64,000 nucleotides of DNA from Anaerolineae bacterium (GCA_019637615.1 JAHBVJ010000001.1:124001-188000); one strand, 5' to 3'. Positions 16,711 to 25,327 are shown, numbered from the stretch's first letter. Notes: generated by a model from the letters alone, not told the origin. Translations and numbers: made by a program.

Positions 16711-17751
16711 ATGGCAGTAGCAAAAGGTGCACAACCCATCGCGCTGGGAGGGAAAACGCAGGAAAAAGTGCGATCCCCACTGCGCGATGCATGGGAACAG
16801 TTTGCACGCAACAAATTATCGGTATTGTCGTTGGTGTATGTGATTCTGGTCGTGCTGATAGCGCTTACCGCAGATATATGGCATAACGCGGGGCTAGTGG
16901 ATGACCCGATTTATCAGCATCGCGATCCAACATCAACCTTCAGCATGGCATATGCTGAACCCCTGACGTGTACGCAAGACCCCAAGCGCATGAATCCGCA
17001 ATGGTGCTTCATGTTCGGCGCGGATACGCTGGGACGTGACAATATGTCCCGCATTGTGTACGGTTCGCGCATTTCCCTCACCGTAGGTTTTGTGGGGGCA
17101 ACGGTGGCGTTGATCATTGGCATCGTGTACGGTGTTATCTCCGGGTATTATGGCGGTGGCATCGATAACCTGATGATGCGCATCGTTGACATCCTGTACG
17201 CGCTTCCTGAATTGCCCATCATCATCTTGTTCCAAGTCTTTTTCAAGACGCTGGCGGCCTACAAAGAAAAAGTTGGCCCGCTGGGGCAGATCATGATTGA
17301 TATTAACGACTCGATGGGCGGGCTATTTTTCCTGTTCATCGTGATTGGTTTGACGAGTTGGATCGGCATCGCGCGCTTGGCGCGTGGGCAAGTGCTCTCG
17401 TACAAGCAAAAAGAATTCGTGGAAGCCGCCCGTTCAATTGGGGCGCGTGATCGTCGCATCATTTTCACGCATTTGCTGCCCAATATTATCGGCCCAATCG
17501 TGGTCGTAATCGTAGGCTTTGTGCCCGGCTTCATCTTCACCGAATCGGCGTTAAGCTACCTCGGTCTCGGTGTGAACCCGCCGACGCCCAGTTGGGGACA
17601 GATGATCGCTACGGCGCAAGAAGGTGGTTTCCTTTCGCGTCCTTGGATGATCTTGTGGCCTACGTTGGCGCTTGGCACGACAGTCATGGCCTTTTACCTG
17701 ATCGGCAACGGCTTGCGGGATGCGCTCGATCCCCGGTTGCGTGGTGAGTAA
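16711..17751 (+). CDS. Oligopeptide-type ABC transporter permease (DppC/OppC)
   Basis: The 346-residue inner-membrane permease has about six helices. The first (about 30-55) is followed by an extracytoplasmic loop of about 65 residues with two cysteines (in EPLTCTQ and NPQWCFMFG), then the conserved FGADTLGRDNMSRIVYGSR and the EAA loop KEFVEAARSIGARDRRIIF, which contacts the ATPases. The end DALDPRLRGE is typical of OppC. The loop between the first helix and the GADTLGRD motif is longer than usual. GAGGTGG precedes the ATG. It lies 30 nt after the second ATPase. Confidence 0.94.
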   Translation: MAVAKGAQPIALGGKTQEKVRSPLRDAWEQFARNKLSVLSLVYVILVVLIALTADIWHNAGLVDDPIYQHRDPTSTFSMAYAEPLTCTQDPKRMNPQWCFMFGADTLGRDNMSRIVYGSRISLTVGFVGATVALIIGIVYGVISGYYGGGIDNLMMRIVDILYALPELPIIILFQVFFKTLAAYKEKVGPLGQIMIDINDSMGGLFFLFIVIGLTSWIGIARLARGQVLSYKQKEFVEAARSIGARDRRIIFTHLLPNIIGPIVVVIVGFVPGFIFTESALSYLGLGVNPPTPSWGQMIATAQEGGFLSRPWMILWPTLALGTTVMAFYLIGNGLRDALDPRLRGE

Positions 17752-17774
17752 AGGCACGAGGGAGTAATAGTCAT

Positions 17775-18413
17775 ATGTTGAAGTCTCGCAAGACAAACGC
17801 GGCGCTCAGCGTTGTCATTCTTGCGCTCATGCTGACGGTGATGGCCTGTACGGCGAATGATACGTGGATTATCCACTTAACATTAACGCCGACGCCGACC
17901 ATCACGCCGACGCCACTCGTTGGGGATTCAATCAGATTTAAGTTGGGTGACAAACTCATCATCATCGGGAATTCGGCCTTTGCTCCAGTTGGCTTGAACA
18001 CCACAGCAGGCCCATTTCGCGCGGCGTCCAGCGCGACCCAATGCCTGCCCAAAACGAACGTTACTATCTTGGATGTTTCGATGAACATCACTGATTCATC
18101 GGACACGACTGTGTATTACCAAGTCAGTTGTAACGGGAAAAAGGGATGGGTTCCCGAATATCAGATCACCGATCGCGTCAAGGGCACTACGCTCGTGATC
18201 AAATCTGAAGACGGCAGCGGCGCAGCTTTGTATCAGCAGAACGATTCGATAAAAGGTAAGCCGCTAGACAACAAATGTCCCGATGGCACCCAAGTTACTG
18301 TCGATGATGTGCAGACTGGCAAGCAGACAGGGGATACGGGCGTTTATTTCCAGATCACGTGCGACAAGCTCAAAGGGTATGTGATGGAAAAGGATGTTGC
18401 GTCGGCAAACTGA
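17775..18413 (+). CDS. Lipoprotein with two SH3-like domains, inside the ABC operon
   Basis: The 212-residue protein has a lipoprotein signal (lipobox VMAC, Cys25), then a Thr/Pro linker (TPTPTITPTP) and two similar SH3-like repeats. Repeat one spans about 62-135 (TQCLPKTNVTILDV to CNGKKGWVPEYQI); repeat two spans about 150-208 (NKCPDGTQVTVDDV to CDKLKGYVMEKDV). Each carries one pair of cysteines, likely disulfides. The family is not one I can name. It sits between the two permease genes, where a binding protein might be expected, so a role in docking substrate, cell wall or transporter is an inference. A GAGGGAG ribosome binding site precedes the ATG. Confidence 0.85.
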   Translation: MLKSRKTNAALSVVILALMLTVMACTANDTWIIHLTLTPTPTITPTPLVGDSIRFKLGDKLIIIGNSAFAPVGLNTTAGPFRAASSATQCLPKTNVTILDVSMNITDSSDTTVYYQVSCNGKKGWVPEYQITDRVKGTTLVIKSEDGSGAALYQQNDSIKGKPLDNKCPDGTQVTVDDVQTGKQTGDTGVYFQITCDKLKGYVMEKDVASAN

Positions 18414-18456
18414 CCGATTGACGAAGCGCGCCGGTAAGAGGCGCTAAGAGGTTGCT

Positions 18457-19725
18457 ATGGTAGATACTCTGAATGGGATCGTCGCCGCGCTCGGCGGCGT
18501 GAGCATGATAAAGTATGTCGTGCGCCGACTTTTGCAGGCGATCCCTGTATTGTTTACGATCATCTTCATGACTTTCATGTTGATGCGCGCTATGCCATCG
18601 GGGCCGTTCGATTACAGCGGCACGAAAACGACCCCGCCAGCCGTGAAAGCGGCTCTGGAGGCGCGCTTTGGCCTCGATAAACCGCTGTTGTTGAACCTCC
18701 CGAATGACGGTATCGCGCCGGATAACGGGATGCAAACGCGCATGATCTACGCACAAGCGCCATTTTGCGATGGATTACGCGCCGGACAGACCGCTAAAGA
18801 AGCGACACCTCAGGAATCCGTTTACACCTATGATGGATGGGCGCTGCTGCGGTTCGTCGATGAATATTACGAAGCGACAATTACGCTCAACAACAAGCCA
18901 ACCCGCTGCATCGAAAAGCGTACTGTGTTGTATTCTGACCTGACACGTAGTCAGTTCTTCCAATACTTCAATAATGTTTTGCGGCTGGACTTTGGCTTGT
19001 CGATGGGGCGCAATACTCGTAATGACCCCGTATCTGACTTGATCTTCGACCGTTTGCCTGTGTCCGCACGCATCGGCTTGTTCGCGACTATCTTCGGTAT
19101 GTTGACTGGTATACCACTGGGCGTGGTAGCCGCGCTGCGACGGAACTCGATCTTTGATCATGCCACTACAGCGTTCGCGACGATCTTCAATTCGATCCCG
19201 TCGCTGGTACTTGGCCCCGTGCTAATCCTATTGTTCAATGTGCAGTGGAAGATTTTCCCCGCGCCCGACCCACGTTACTGGAAAGAGTTTTACTTCACAG
19301 ATTGGGACTACGTGGGACGGATGGCACTACCGATGCTGACCATTGGCTTGGGCATCACGGCTGGTATCGCACGCTTGACGCGTGCCAGTGTGTTGCAAGT
19401 GCTGCGCGATGACTATATCCGCACGGCTCGCGCCAAAGGTCTCAAGGAACGCGCCGTGATCTACATTCACGCGCTCAAAAACGCCTTGATCCCCGTCGTC
19501 ACCATCATCGGGCCGCTGCTCGCGGGCGTCCTCACTGGTACGCTGATCGTGGAGCGCGTGTTCGGCATCCCCGGCATGGGATCGTCATTCGTGGAAAGCA
19601 TCACCAACCGAGACTACAATCTGTTGGTTGGCATCACGATTGTGTACGCGATCTTCCTCGTGATCGGCAACATTCTGGTCGATGTGACGTATACATGGCT
19701 TGATCCACGCATCCGTTTCGACTAG
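18457..19725 (+). CDS. Oligopeptide-type ABC transporter permease (DppB/OppB)
   Basis: The second permease has the usual opening MIKYVVRRLLQAIPVLF (from residue 17) and the EAA-type loop DDYIRTARAKGLKERAVIY, ending TYTWLDPRIRFD. Unlike standard OppB (about 310-335 residues), it is 422 long because the first extracytoplasmic loop carries roughly 90 extra residues (about 75-170) with two cysteines. I start at 18457 because AGAGGT lies 8 nt upstream; MIKYVVRR at 18505 is the family start but lacks a good binding site. It is the last gene; a strong terminator follows. Confidence 0.92.
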   Translation: MVDTLNGIVAALGGVSMIKYVVRRLLQAIPVLFTIIFMTFMLMRAMPSGPFDYSGTKTTPPAVKAALEARFGLDKPLLLNLPNDGIAPDNGMQTRMIYAQAPFCDGLRAGQTAKEATPQESVYTYDGWALLRFVDEYYEATITLNNKPTRCIEKRTVLYSDLTRSQFFQYFNNVLRLDFGLSMGRNTRNDPVSDLIFDRLPVSARIGLFATIFGMLTGIPLGVVAALRRNSIFDHATTAFATIFNSIPSLVLGPVLILLFNVQWKIFPAPDPRYWKEFYFTDWDYVGRMALPMLTIGLGITAGIARLTRASVLQVLRDDYIRTARAKGLKERAVIYIHALKNALIPVVTIIGPLLAGVLTGTLIVERVFGIPGMGSSFVESITNRDYNLLVGITIVYAIFLVIGNILVDVTYTWLDPRIRFD

Positions 19726-19766
19726 ATCGGCGTCACACTGACCGATCCACGCTTGTCATTTGGCAC

Positions 19767-19804
19767 AAATAGAGAGCAGTTTGCGGACTGCTCTCTATTT
19801 TTAT
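19767..19804 (+). terminator. Intrinsic terminator of the ABC operon
   Basis: A perfect 14-bp stem (19767-19780 with 19787-19800) with 6-nt loop runs into ttttt on its 3' side. It lies 41 nt after the operon's last stop. Confidence 0.93.
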
Positions 19805-19863
19805 CACGTAGGCAAATGTTATTTCGGCAACCTGCCTAAAAACTACCAGTGGAATTCCATATA

Positions 19864-19893
19864 CTTTTGCCAAGTGATGTGAAATGGCAAAAG
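19864..19893. promoter_or_regulatory. Inverted repeat upstream of glutamine synthetase
   Basis: A perfect 9-bp inverted repeat, cttttgcca (19864-19872) with tggcaaaag (19885-19893), flanks a 12-nt centre; the flanks add aattc/gaatt pairing. It lies 58 nt before the glnA start. It may be an operator or a leader hairpin; no known nitrogen-regulator consensus is claimed. Confidence 0.45.
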
Positions 19894-19951
19894 GTAGAAT
19901 TTTCCAACGATTTGTGCCCAATTTCACTACTCCATACTCAGGTAGGTAACT

Positions 19952-21373
19952 ATGTCACTGCGCGATTTCCTCGAAATCTCATATGATGAACTCGAAGTGC
20001 TGAACTTGGAAGCCAAGGAAAAGCGGACGAACCGCGTTCCGATGGATAAGCTTCAGGAAGAGCGGCTGAAATATCTCACAGACGAAAAGCGCATCAAAGC
20101 CGTCACGGTCTGTTTTTCTGACCTTGAAGGCCGTCTCCACATGTTGGATTATGACAAGAAATTCCTGCTGAAATCGTATGATAACTTGACGTTCGACGGT
20201 TCCTCGATTCGTGGTTTTTCGGCACAAGTTGAATCGGACTTGCGGTTGGGCATCGACTGGTCAGCGTTTTATTGGCTCCCGTCAGACATCTTCGCCCCCG
20301 GCAAGGTGTTGGTGTTCGGTGAAGTTCTGGAGCGCGATGGCACGCCTTACGCTGCTGACATGCGGGCGCGTTTGAAGCAGTTCGCGCAGAATCTATATGA
20401 CACCGAAGGTCTGACCATTAACGCCGCTAATGAGATCGAAGGCTTCCTGTTCAAGGGCAAGAACGCCGAGCAGTTCTATCATGTCAATCGCAGCTTCGAG
20501 TTCATGACCACTGGCGGTTACTACCATTCGCTGCCCGGTGACGCGCTGCGCATGTTCATTGACACTTCTGCAGAAGTCCAACGTGCGCTTGGCTTTGCGA
20601 ATGAGAAGGATCACCCCGAAGTTGCGCCGTCGCAGTTCGAAATGAACTATTCGTACTCGGAAGCCAGCATCGGTGCTGACCAAGTGCAGTTGTACAAGTT
20701 GCTATCTCGCCAAGTCGCCGCGCGGCTTGACCTGACGGCCAGCTTCCTGCCAAAGCCTGTCACAGGCGTGAACGGCAGTGGTATGCACACGAACATCTCT
20801 GTCTCGAAGGGCAAGACCAATCTGTTCTGGGATGAAAATGGCCCTGAGAAGCTTTCTTCCCTCGGTTGGGACTTCATTAACCGCATTCTGTACACCGGTA
20901 ATGACGTATGCTTGATCTTCAATTCGAGTGTCAACAGCTACCGCCGTCTCGACCCACACTTTGAAGCGCCAAACCAGATCAAGGCGTCGCCCATCGACCG
21001 TGGTTCGATGATCCGCATTCCGCTGGCAAACTCGCGCTCGTCCCGTATCGAAGTCCGTTCGATTGCGCCGGACGCCAACCCCTATATGGCGATCTACACG
21101 ATGTTCAGGACTGGTCTGCAAGGCCCACTGCCCGCCAATGGCAAGGTCAAGCAAAACGCGATCCTGCCCGACAACATCTATGATGCCATCGATAACTTCA
21201 GTGCCAGCAAATGGACGACGGAACTGCTCACCAAGGATGTCAAGGAAAAGTACGCGGCGCTCAAGGTAGCCTCCGCGAACCGCAATCCGCGCTTGCTAGG
21301 TTCGCAGATCAAGTCTTCGGAAATCCAATTCCACCACGAAGTCTACAACCAATACCTGTGGAACGAATTTTAA
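19952..21373 (+). CDS. glnA: Glutamine synthetase (type I-like)
   Basis: The enzyme forms glutamine from glutamate, ammonia and ATP. The 473 residues keep family landmarks: FDGSSIRGF, EIEGFLF (metal glutamates), GVNGSGMHT, SSVNSYRRLDPHFEAP and RIEVRSIAPDANPY. It differs from textbook GS at several points: an N-terminal extension of about 35 residues, EVAPSQFE in place of the usual EVAPGQHE, DRGSMIRIP in place of NRSxxIRIP, and no C-terminal adenylylation tyrosine motif (NLYDLP). So it is either a divergent GS or a GS-like enzyme with another amine or acid; I favour GS. AGGTAGGT precedes the ATG. A dyad upstream suggests regulation. Confidence 0.88.
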   Translation: MSLRDFLEISYDELEVLNLEAKEKRTNRVPMDKLQEERLKYLTDEKRIKAVTVCFSDLEGRLHMLDYDKKFLLKSYDNLTFDGSSIRGFSAQVESDLRLGIDWSAFYWLPSDIFAPGKVLVFGEVLERDGTPYAADMRARLKQFAQNLYDTEGLTINAANEIEGFLFKGKNAEQFYHVNRSFEFMTTGGYYHSLPGDALRMFIDTSAEVQRALGFANEKDHPEVAPSQFEMNYSYSEASIGADQVQLYKLLSRQVAARLDLTASFLPKPVTGVNGSGMHTNISVSKGKTNLFWDENGPEKLSSLGWDFINRILYTGNDVCLIFNSSVNSYRRLDPHFEAPNQIKASPIDRGSMIRIPLANSRSSRIEVRSIAPDANPYMAIYTMFRTGLQGPLPANGKVKQNAILPDNIYDAIDNFSASKWTTELLTKDVKEKYAALKVASANRNPRLLGSQIKSSEIQFHHEVYNQYLWNEF

Positions 21374-21393
21374 TCAATCGGCATCTCCTTGCC

Positions 21394-21424
21394 TTGTCCT
21401 CTCTCACGTTGTGGGAGAGGACAA
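21394..21424 (+). terminator. Strong hairpin after glnA
   Basis: A 14-bp stem (21394-21407 with 21411-21424, one G-T pair) with loop gtt lies 21 nt after the stop. The following bases are tatcgg rather than a T-run, so it is a terminator or mRNA-end hairpin. Confidence 0.7.
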
Positions 21425-21604
21425 TATCGGCTCAGTGTTCAATCCTCTATGCCGAGTGAATACGACCCTGTTTCAGCCATTTCACATTAACCGGTTAAGG
21501 CTTTCCAGCAGCATCTATCGGCGGTGAATGCACGGTGACAAGATCGGGCAAGACACGCTACAATACGATGTTGTGTCTCTCTTACTCCCTGTGAGCGAAT
21601 TTAC

Positions 21605-22807
21605 ATGAGATGGCGAACATTGCGAAGTCGGCTGCCTATTTTCGTTGTCGTGATGATGCTCGCTATCATGTCGATGGCGTGCGGGGCGCAACTGCCACCA
21701 CCACCGACTTCCGCCAGTGTAAACACCGCCGTGCCTACCGACACACCTTCGGTGACGCCGATTCCGAGTAATACATTGCCGCCCACATGGACGCCGTTGC
21801 CGACAAACACGCCTAGACCCACGCTCACGCTGACGCCATCGGAAACATCGACGTTCACGCCGACCTTCACCGATACCCCGACCAGTACCTTTACGCCATC
21901 AGACACAGCGACCAATACGGCGACCTTCACGCTCACGTTCACCGAGACGCCAACGCCAACCTTCACCCCAACGGAGACGCCAACCAGTACGCTGACGTTT
22001 ACGCCGACATTCACCGACACGCCGACGGCGACCTTGACGTTCACGCCGACCTTCACCGACACACCGCTCCCGACGCGCACTTCGACGCCGCGTCCGGCGG
22101 GCATCTTTAGCCTGACGGTATCGCCATCCTCTGCACCGCCAAACAGCACGGTAACCGTCACATGGGACGCGGAAGGGGACACGGCAACGCTAGACATGCT
22201 GACGACGGGCGGCGTCGTGATTCAGTCGCTGCGTGTGCCTGTGGTCGGTTCGCAGCGGTTTGTGCTCAACCCCGCCAATGGCAGTTCGGTGGTATTCAAA
22301 CTGACGGTGCGACGTGGCAGAACGGTACTCGTCAACAGCGCCGCCGCGTCCATCGTGTGCGATCCGCCGTGGTTCTTCAATGCTGCACCCACAAGTTGCC
22401 CACCACAAGGCGCACAGCAAGGCTTATTCGTCTATCAACAGTTGGAACGTGGTTACGCGATATACTCGCGGCTGACGAATCAGGTCTTTTTCTTGACTTA
22501 TGACCGCCGTATGGTCAGTTTCCCGAATATCTGGACGGGCGGGGTGGTTATTCCACCGCCAGCTAAGCCGATTACTGCGCCATTCACAGCGCCAACGGGT
22601 GAGATCGGTTACGCGTGGCGCATCCGTAATTGGCCCGATGGACGCCCGATCTATGATGTGGTTGGTGCGGCAGTCGCTCCCACTTTTAATTACACGGGAC
22701 AGTTGCAGTATGGGACAACACAAACGGACATTTACCTTACGTTCCCCGATGGCACGGTGTATTGGCTGCAAACAGCCGCTGGCGTCTGGACGCCGCTCGG
22801 ACGGTGA
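21605..22807 (+). CDS. Thr/Pro-rich repeat lipoprotein
   Basis: The 400-residue exported protein starts with a signal peptide and lipobox MSMAC (Cys about 26). Residues 30-165 form a long Thr/Pro/Ser linker with repeats of the type TFTPTFTDTP, likely an extended wall-spanning stalk. Residues 168-250 look like an Ig-like beta-sandwich (SLTVSPSSAPPNSTVTVTWD); residues 260-400 form a distal domain with two cysteines (CDPPW, TSCPPQ) and repeated Trp/Tyr, which I do not recognise. The GTG start of the next gene overlaps its TGA stop. A surface-exposed adhesion or sensing role is an inference. Confidence 0.82.
   Translation: MRWRTLRSRLPIFVVVMMLAIMSMACGAQLPPPPTSASVNTAVPTDTPSVTPIPSNTLPPTWTPLPTNTPRPTLTLTPSETSTFTPTFTDTPTSTFTPSDTATNTATFTLTFTETPTPTFTPTETPTSTLTFTPTFTDTPTATLTFTPTFTDTPLPTRTSTPRPAGIFSLTVSPSSAPPNSTVTVTWDAEGDTATLDMLTTGGVVIQSLRVPVVGSQRFVLNPANGSSVVFKLTVRRGRTVLVNSAAASIVCDPPWFFNAAPTSCPPQGAQQGLFVYQQLERGYAIYSRLTNQVFFLTYDRRMVSFPNIWTGGVVIPPPAKPITAPFTAPTGEIGYAWRIRNWPDGRPIYDVVGAAVAPTFNYTGQLQYGTTQTDIYLTFPDGTVYWLQTAAGVWTPLGR
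21825..22090 (+). repeat. Internal DNA repeat encoding the Thr/Pro stalk
   Basis: Units related to acgccgaccttcaccgacac recur with variation across this stretch and encode TFTPTFTDTP-like peptides. Such tracts change length by slippage or recombination. Confidence 0.7.
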
Positions 22808-23937
22808 GTGAACAGCGCGTTATTGCACCATTGCGGATTGTGATCAAAGCGGTGCTGTTGTTCATCGCCTTGAATGCGGTGTATTACGTTGTACAGCCGA
22901 TGCGCTTGGTGAATCGGCTGTCGGTTTATAACACGTTGGTGCCGGGGCGGGAACGGCTGCCGTTCGCGGATTATCCTGACCAATCGTACAACCTGAGCAT
23001 CCTGAACCTCGATCAGATGTTGGCATCGCACGTCATCGCACGTCCCAAAGCCGCCGACGAATTCCGCGTGGTGATGCTCGGTGATTCGGCGGTGTGGGGT
23101 TACTTATTGGAACCCGCGCAGACACAAGCCGCGTGTTTGAACCGCCTCGATCTGCGGTTGGCGGATGGGCGCGCCGTGAAATTCTACAATCTCGGCTACC
23201 CGAAACTGTCGGTGATCAAAGACCTGCTGATCTTGCAGAAGGCGCTCAACTACCAGCCCGATATGATCATCTGGGCGACGACACTGGCCTCGGTGTATCC
23301 GAGCGATCAACTTGATTTTGAGTTGATCAAGGCGCAGTACAGCGCGTTAGCTGCCTTACAAGAGCAGTATCACTTCAACCTGTATCAATGGCCTCTCGCG
23401 GAGCCAGATTGGTTGTCGCGCACGTTCTGGGGACAGCGGCGAGAGATCGCGAATTGGCTGCGCTATCAAATCGTCGGGATCGGCTGGGGCGCAACCGACA
23501 TCGATCACGAAATCCCTAAGTTCGTGACGCCGCATGTGAGCAACGTCAGCGAGAGCACCGATCCACTGACCGTCAACATGATGAGTTTGCGCCGCGCGAA
23601 CCAGATCGTGCCGGAAGATTTATCATTTGACGTGATGAAAGTCGGCATCGATTGGGTGAAGGATCGTGGATTATCTACGCTGGTGGTGAACGAGCCGATT
23701 TATCGCAGTTCGACCAGCCAAGCGCGCTGGAATATGTATTACCCGAAATGGGCCTATGATGGCTACCGTGAGGCGCTGCGCGTGACAGCCGAGGCACAGG
23801 GGTGGGCATATGTGGACAAGTGGGACGCCGTGTCGCCCGATCTGTTCACCGATACCGACTTCCACTTGACCGCCGATGCGAATTGCGCGTATGCTGCGAG
23901 TTTGAGCGAACCGATTTTGCGGGCTGTGAATAAATAG
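22804..23937 (+). CDS. Membrane-anchored SGNH/GDSL-type hydrolase
   Basis: The 377-residue protein has one N-terminal membrane helix (about residues 10-32) and an extracytoplasmic SGNH-like domain. The catalytic Ser95 is in MLGDSAVWGY (block I), and a C-terminal TDFHLT (Asp and His) fits block V. An Asn in YNLGYPKLS may be part of block II. This family includes DltD- and AlgX-like O-acyl transferases or esterases; the substrate cannot be read. I start at GTG 22804, which overlaps the preceding TGA (GTGA), since that removes an unrelated peptide. It is coupled with the Thr/Pro lipoprotein. Confidence 0.8.
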   Translation: MSEQRVIAPLRIVIKAVLLFIALNAVYYVVQPMRLVNRLSVYNTLVPGRERLPFADYPDQSYNLSILNLDQMLASHVIARPKAADEFRVVMLGDSAVWGYLLEPAQTQAACLNRLDLRLADGRAVKFYNLGYPKLSVIKDLLILQKALNYQPDMIIWATTLASVYPSDQLDFELIKAQYSALAALQEQYHFNLYQWPLAEPDWLSRTFWGQRREIANWLRYQIVGIGWGATDIDHEIPKFVTPHVSNVSESTDPLTVNMMSLRRANQIVPEDLSFDVMKVGIDWVKDRGLSTLVVNEPIYRSSTSQARWNMYYPKWAYDGYREALRVTAEAQGWAYVDKWDAVSPDLFTDTDFHLTADANCAYAASLSEPILRAVNK

Positions 23938-24113
23938 CTCATTTTGTGTAGTTCATATACCCTTGACGTAACGCAAGTGTTCGTTTAGAATAACCAGAGT
24001 TAGGCAATGCGCTGAAAACGTTAGCATCTAGCCGAACTAGCCTGAACAAGTTGTTTGATTTGCTACATCGCGCTCGAGCAACCGCTCCTAACTTAACCAC
24101 TAAACGTGTAACT

Positions 24114-24279
24114 GATCATGTATGATCGGTTTGGCTGCTCAACTTCCGATCATAAAACCGATCATATGTGGGTTTTGTCGATGGTTTTCCGATCATTCCC
24201 TGAGCAGAAAAATGATCAAACCGATCATGCTTGTGGGCGTTTGTGATCGGTTTTATGATCGGAATCAAACGGCTTGATC
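24114..24279. repeat. GATC-rich repeat array with a perfect 21-bp inverted pair
   Basis: Ten GATC sites lie in 166 bp, mostly as ccgatcat or atgatcgg. The 21-bp arms at 24144-24164 and 24244-24264 are perfect inverted copies. A 12-bp pair (24122-24133 with 24217-24228) and a 7-bp pair (24135-24141 with 24201-24207) cross or nest with it. It sits in the 385-bp gap between two convergent genes, so it is unlikely to be a promoter; the rest of this gap (23938-24113) shows nothing recognisable. Confidence 0.75.
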
Positions 24280-24322
24280 GCCACTACGCAGGTGACTACA
24301 TAACGATTTATCGTACGTGAAT

Positions 24323-25327
24323 CTAGCGATGCAGTGCGCGATCACGAAGGTGCTGTTTTTCGTTCTCACTCAGATAAGCCATCGTCAGGGCATTTTCTTG
24401 CACGCGGCGGAGATCAGCGGAAGATAAGCCTGCTGCCGGTGCCGCGACTTCGTATTCGTAGCGCAGATCGATGCCACTCATGACGGGATCATCCGAGTTA
24501 ATCGAGACGAGTAGGCCTTCGTCCACGAACTTACGCAGCGGATGCGCCGCATAGCTCGGCACTACACTGGTTTGTAAGTTGCTCGTCAGGCTGATTTCGA
24601 GGCCGATCCGGTGCTTCACGAAGTAGTTCATCAGCGCGTGATCCTCGATCACGTTGATGCCGTGCCCGATCCGCGTCGCGCCGAGCAGTTGAATCGCTTG
24701 CCATACGCTGTGCGTATTGACGCCTTCGCCCGCGTGGATGGTGATTTGCCAGCCTGCCTCACGCGCCCGCCGGAAGTGCTCCACGAACAATTCTGCCGGA
24801 AAGTTGATCTCATCGCCTGCTAAGTCGAGCGCCACGAGATCATCGCGTTTGGTGAGCAGCGCTTCAAGCTCACGCCAGCCCGCCTCTGCACCATACGTCC
24901 GGCTGATGATGCCGATCAGGTTGGTTTTCAACCCAAAATCACGCGAGGCTTGCTGTGCGCCATCCACGACGGCCTCTACGACAGCGGCAACATCGAGTTG
25001 ATGCGGCTGCGCCATGAAATAGGGGCTGAAGCGCAGTTCGAGATAATCTAAGCCTTCTCGGTGGGCATCTTCGACGGCTTCGTAGGTGATGCGGTGACAC
25101 GCCGTAGTGTCGCCTAGCACGCCGACCATCCATTGAATGCAGGGCATCAGAAAGGCCATGACGTTGGGCTTGGAGTCGGACGCGACGATGAATGGACGCA
25201 AGTTATCGACGGTATCGGCGGGCAAGTTCACATGATGCTGATGGCCTAGATCGAGGATGGTGGCGACCCGAATGCTGCCTTCGAGATGACGATGCAAATC
25301 AATCAGCGGAAGATCAGGCGCGATCAT
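24323..25327 (-). CDS. add: Adenosine deaminase
   Basis: The enzyme hydrolyses adenosine (or a similar aminopurine nucleoside) to inosine and ammonia using zinc. The 334 residues carry the metal-binding LIDLHRHLEGSI at the N-terminus, the catalytic TIHAGEG near residue 200, GATRIGHGINV with a metal His, and NSDDPVMSG with the metal and catalytic Asp. Related members act on adenine or 6-aminodeoxyfutalosine, so substrate is not certain. It is a single gene, convergent with the SGNH hydrolase across the GATC array, and just downstream of the sigma/anti-sigma pair on the same strand. Confidence 0.93.
   Translation of the reverse strand: MIAPDLPLIDLHRHLEGSIRVATILDLGHQHHVNLPADTVDNLRPFIVASDSKPNVMAFLMPCIQWMVGVLGDTTACHRITYEAVEDAHREGLDYLELRFSPYFMAQPHQLDVAAVVEAVVDGAQQASRDFGLKTNLIGIISRTYGAEAGWRELEALLTKRDDLVALDLAGDEINFPAELFVEHFRRAREAGWQITIHAGEGVNTHSVWQAIQLLGATRIGHGINVIEDHALMNYFVKHRIGLEISLTSNLQTSVVPSYAAHPLRKFVDEGLLVSINSDDPVMSGIDLRYEYEVAAPAAGLSSADLRRVQENALTMAYLSENEKQHLRDRALHR

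Noticed and set aside
21601..22197. Gly/Val-rich 198-codon frame on the - strand
   Set aside because: It is the complement of the Thr/Pro stalk repeat; its GVSVKVGV-like pattern simply mirrors that repeat.
24114..24279. CRISPR array
   Set aside because: The GATC repeats vary in spacing and orientation, there are no unique spacers of constant length, and no cas genes are present.
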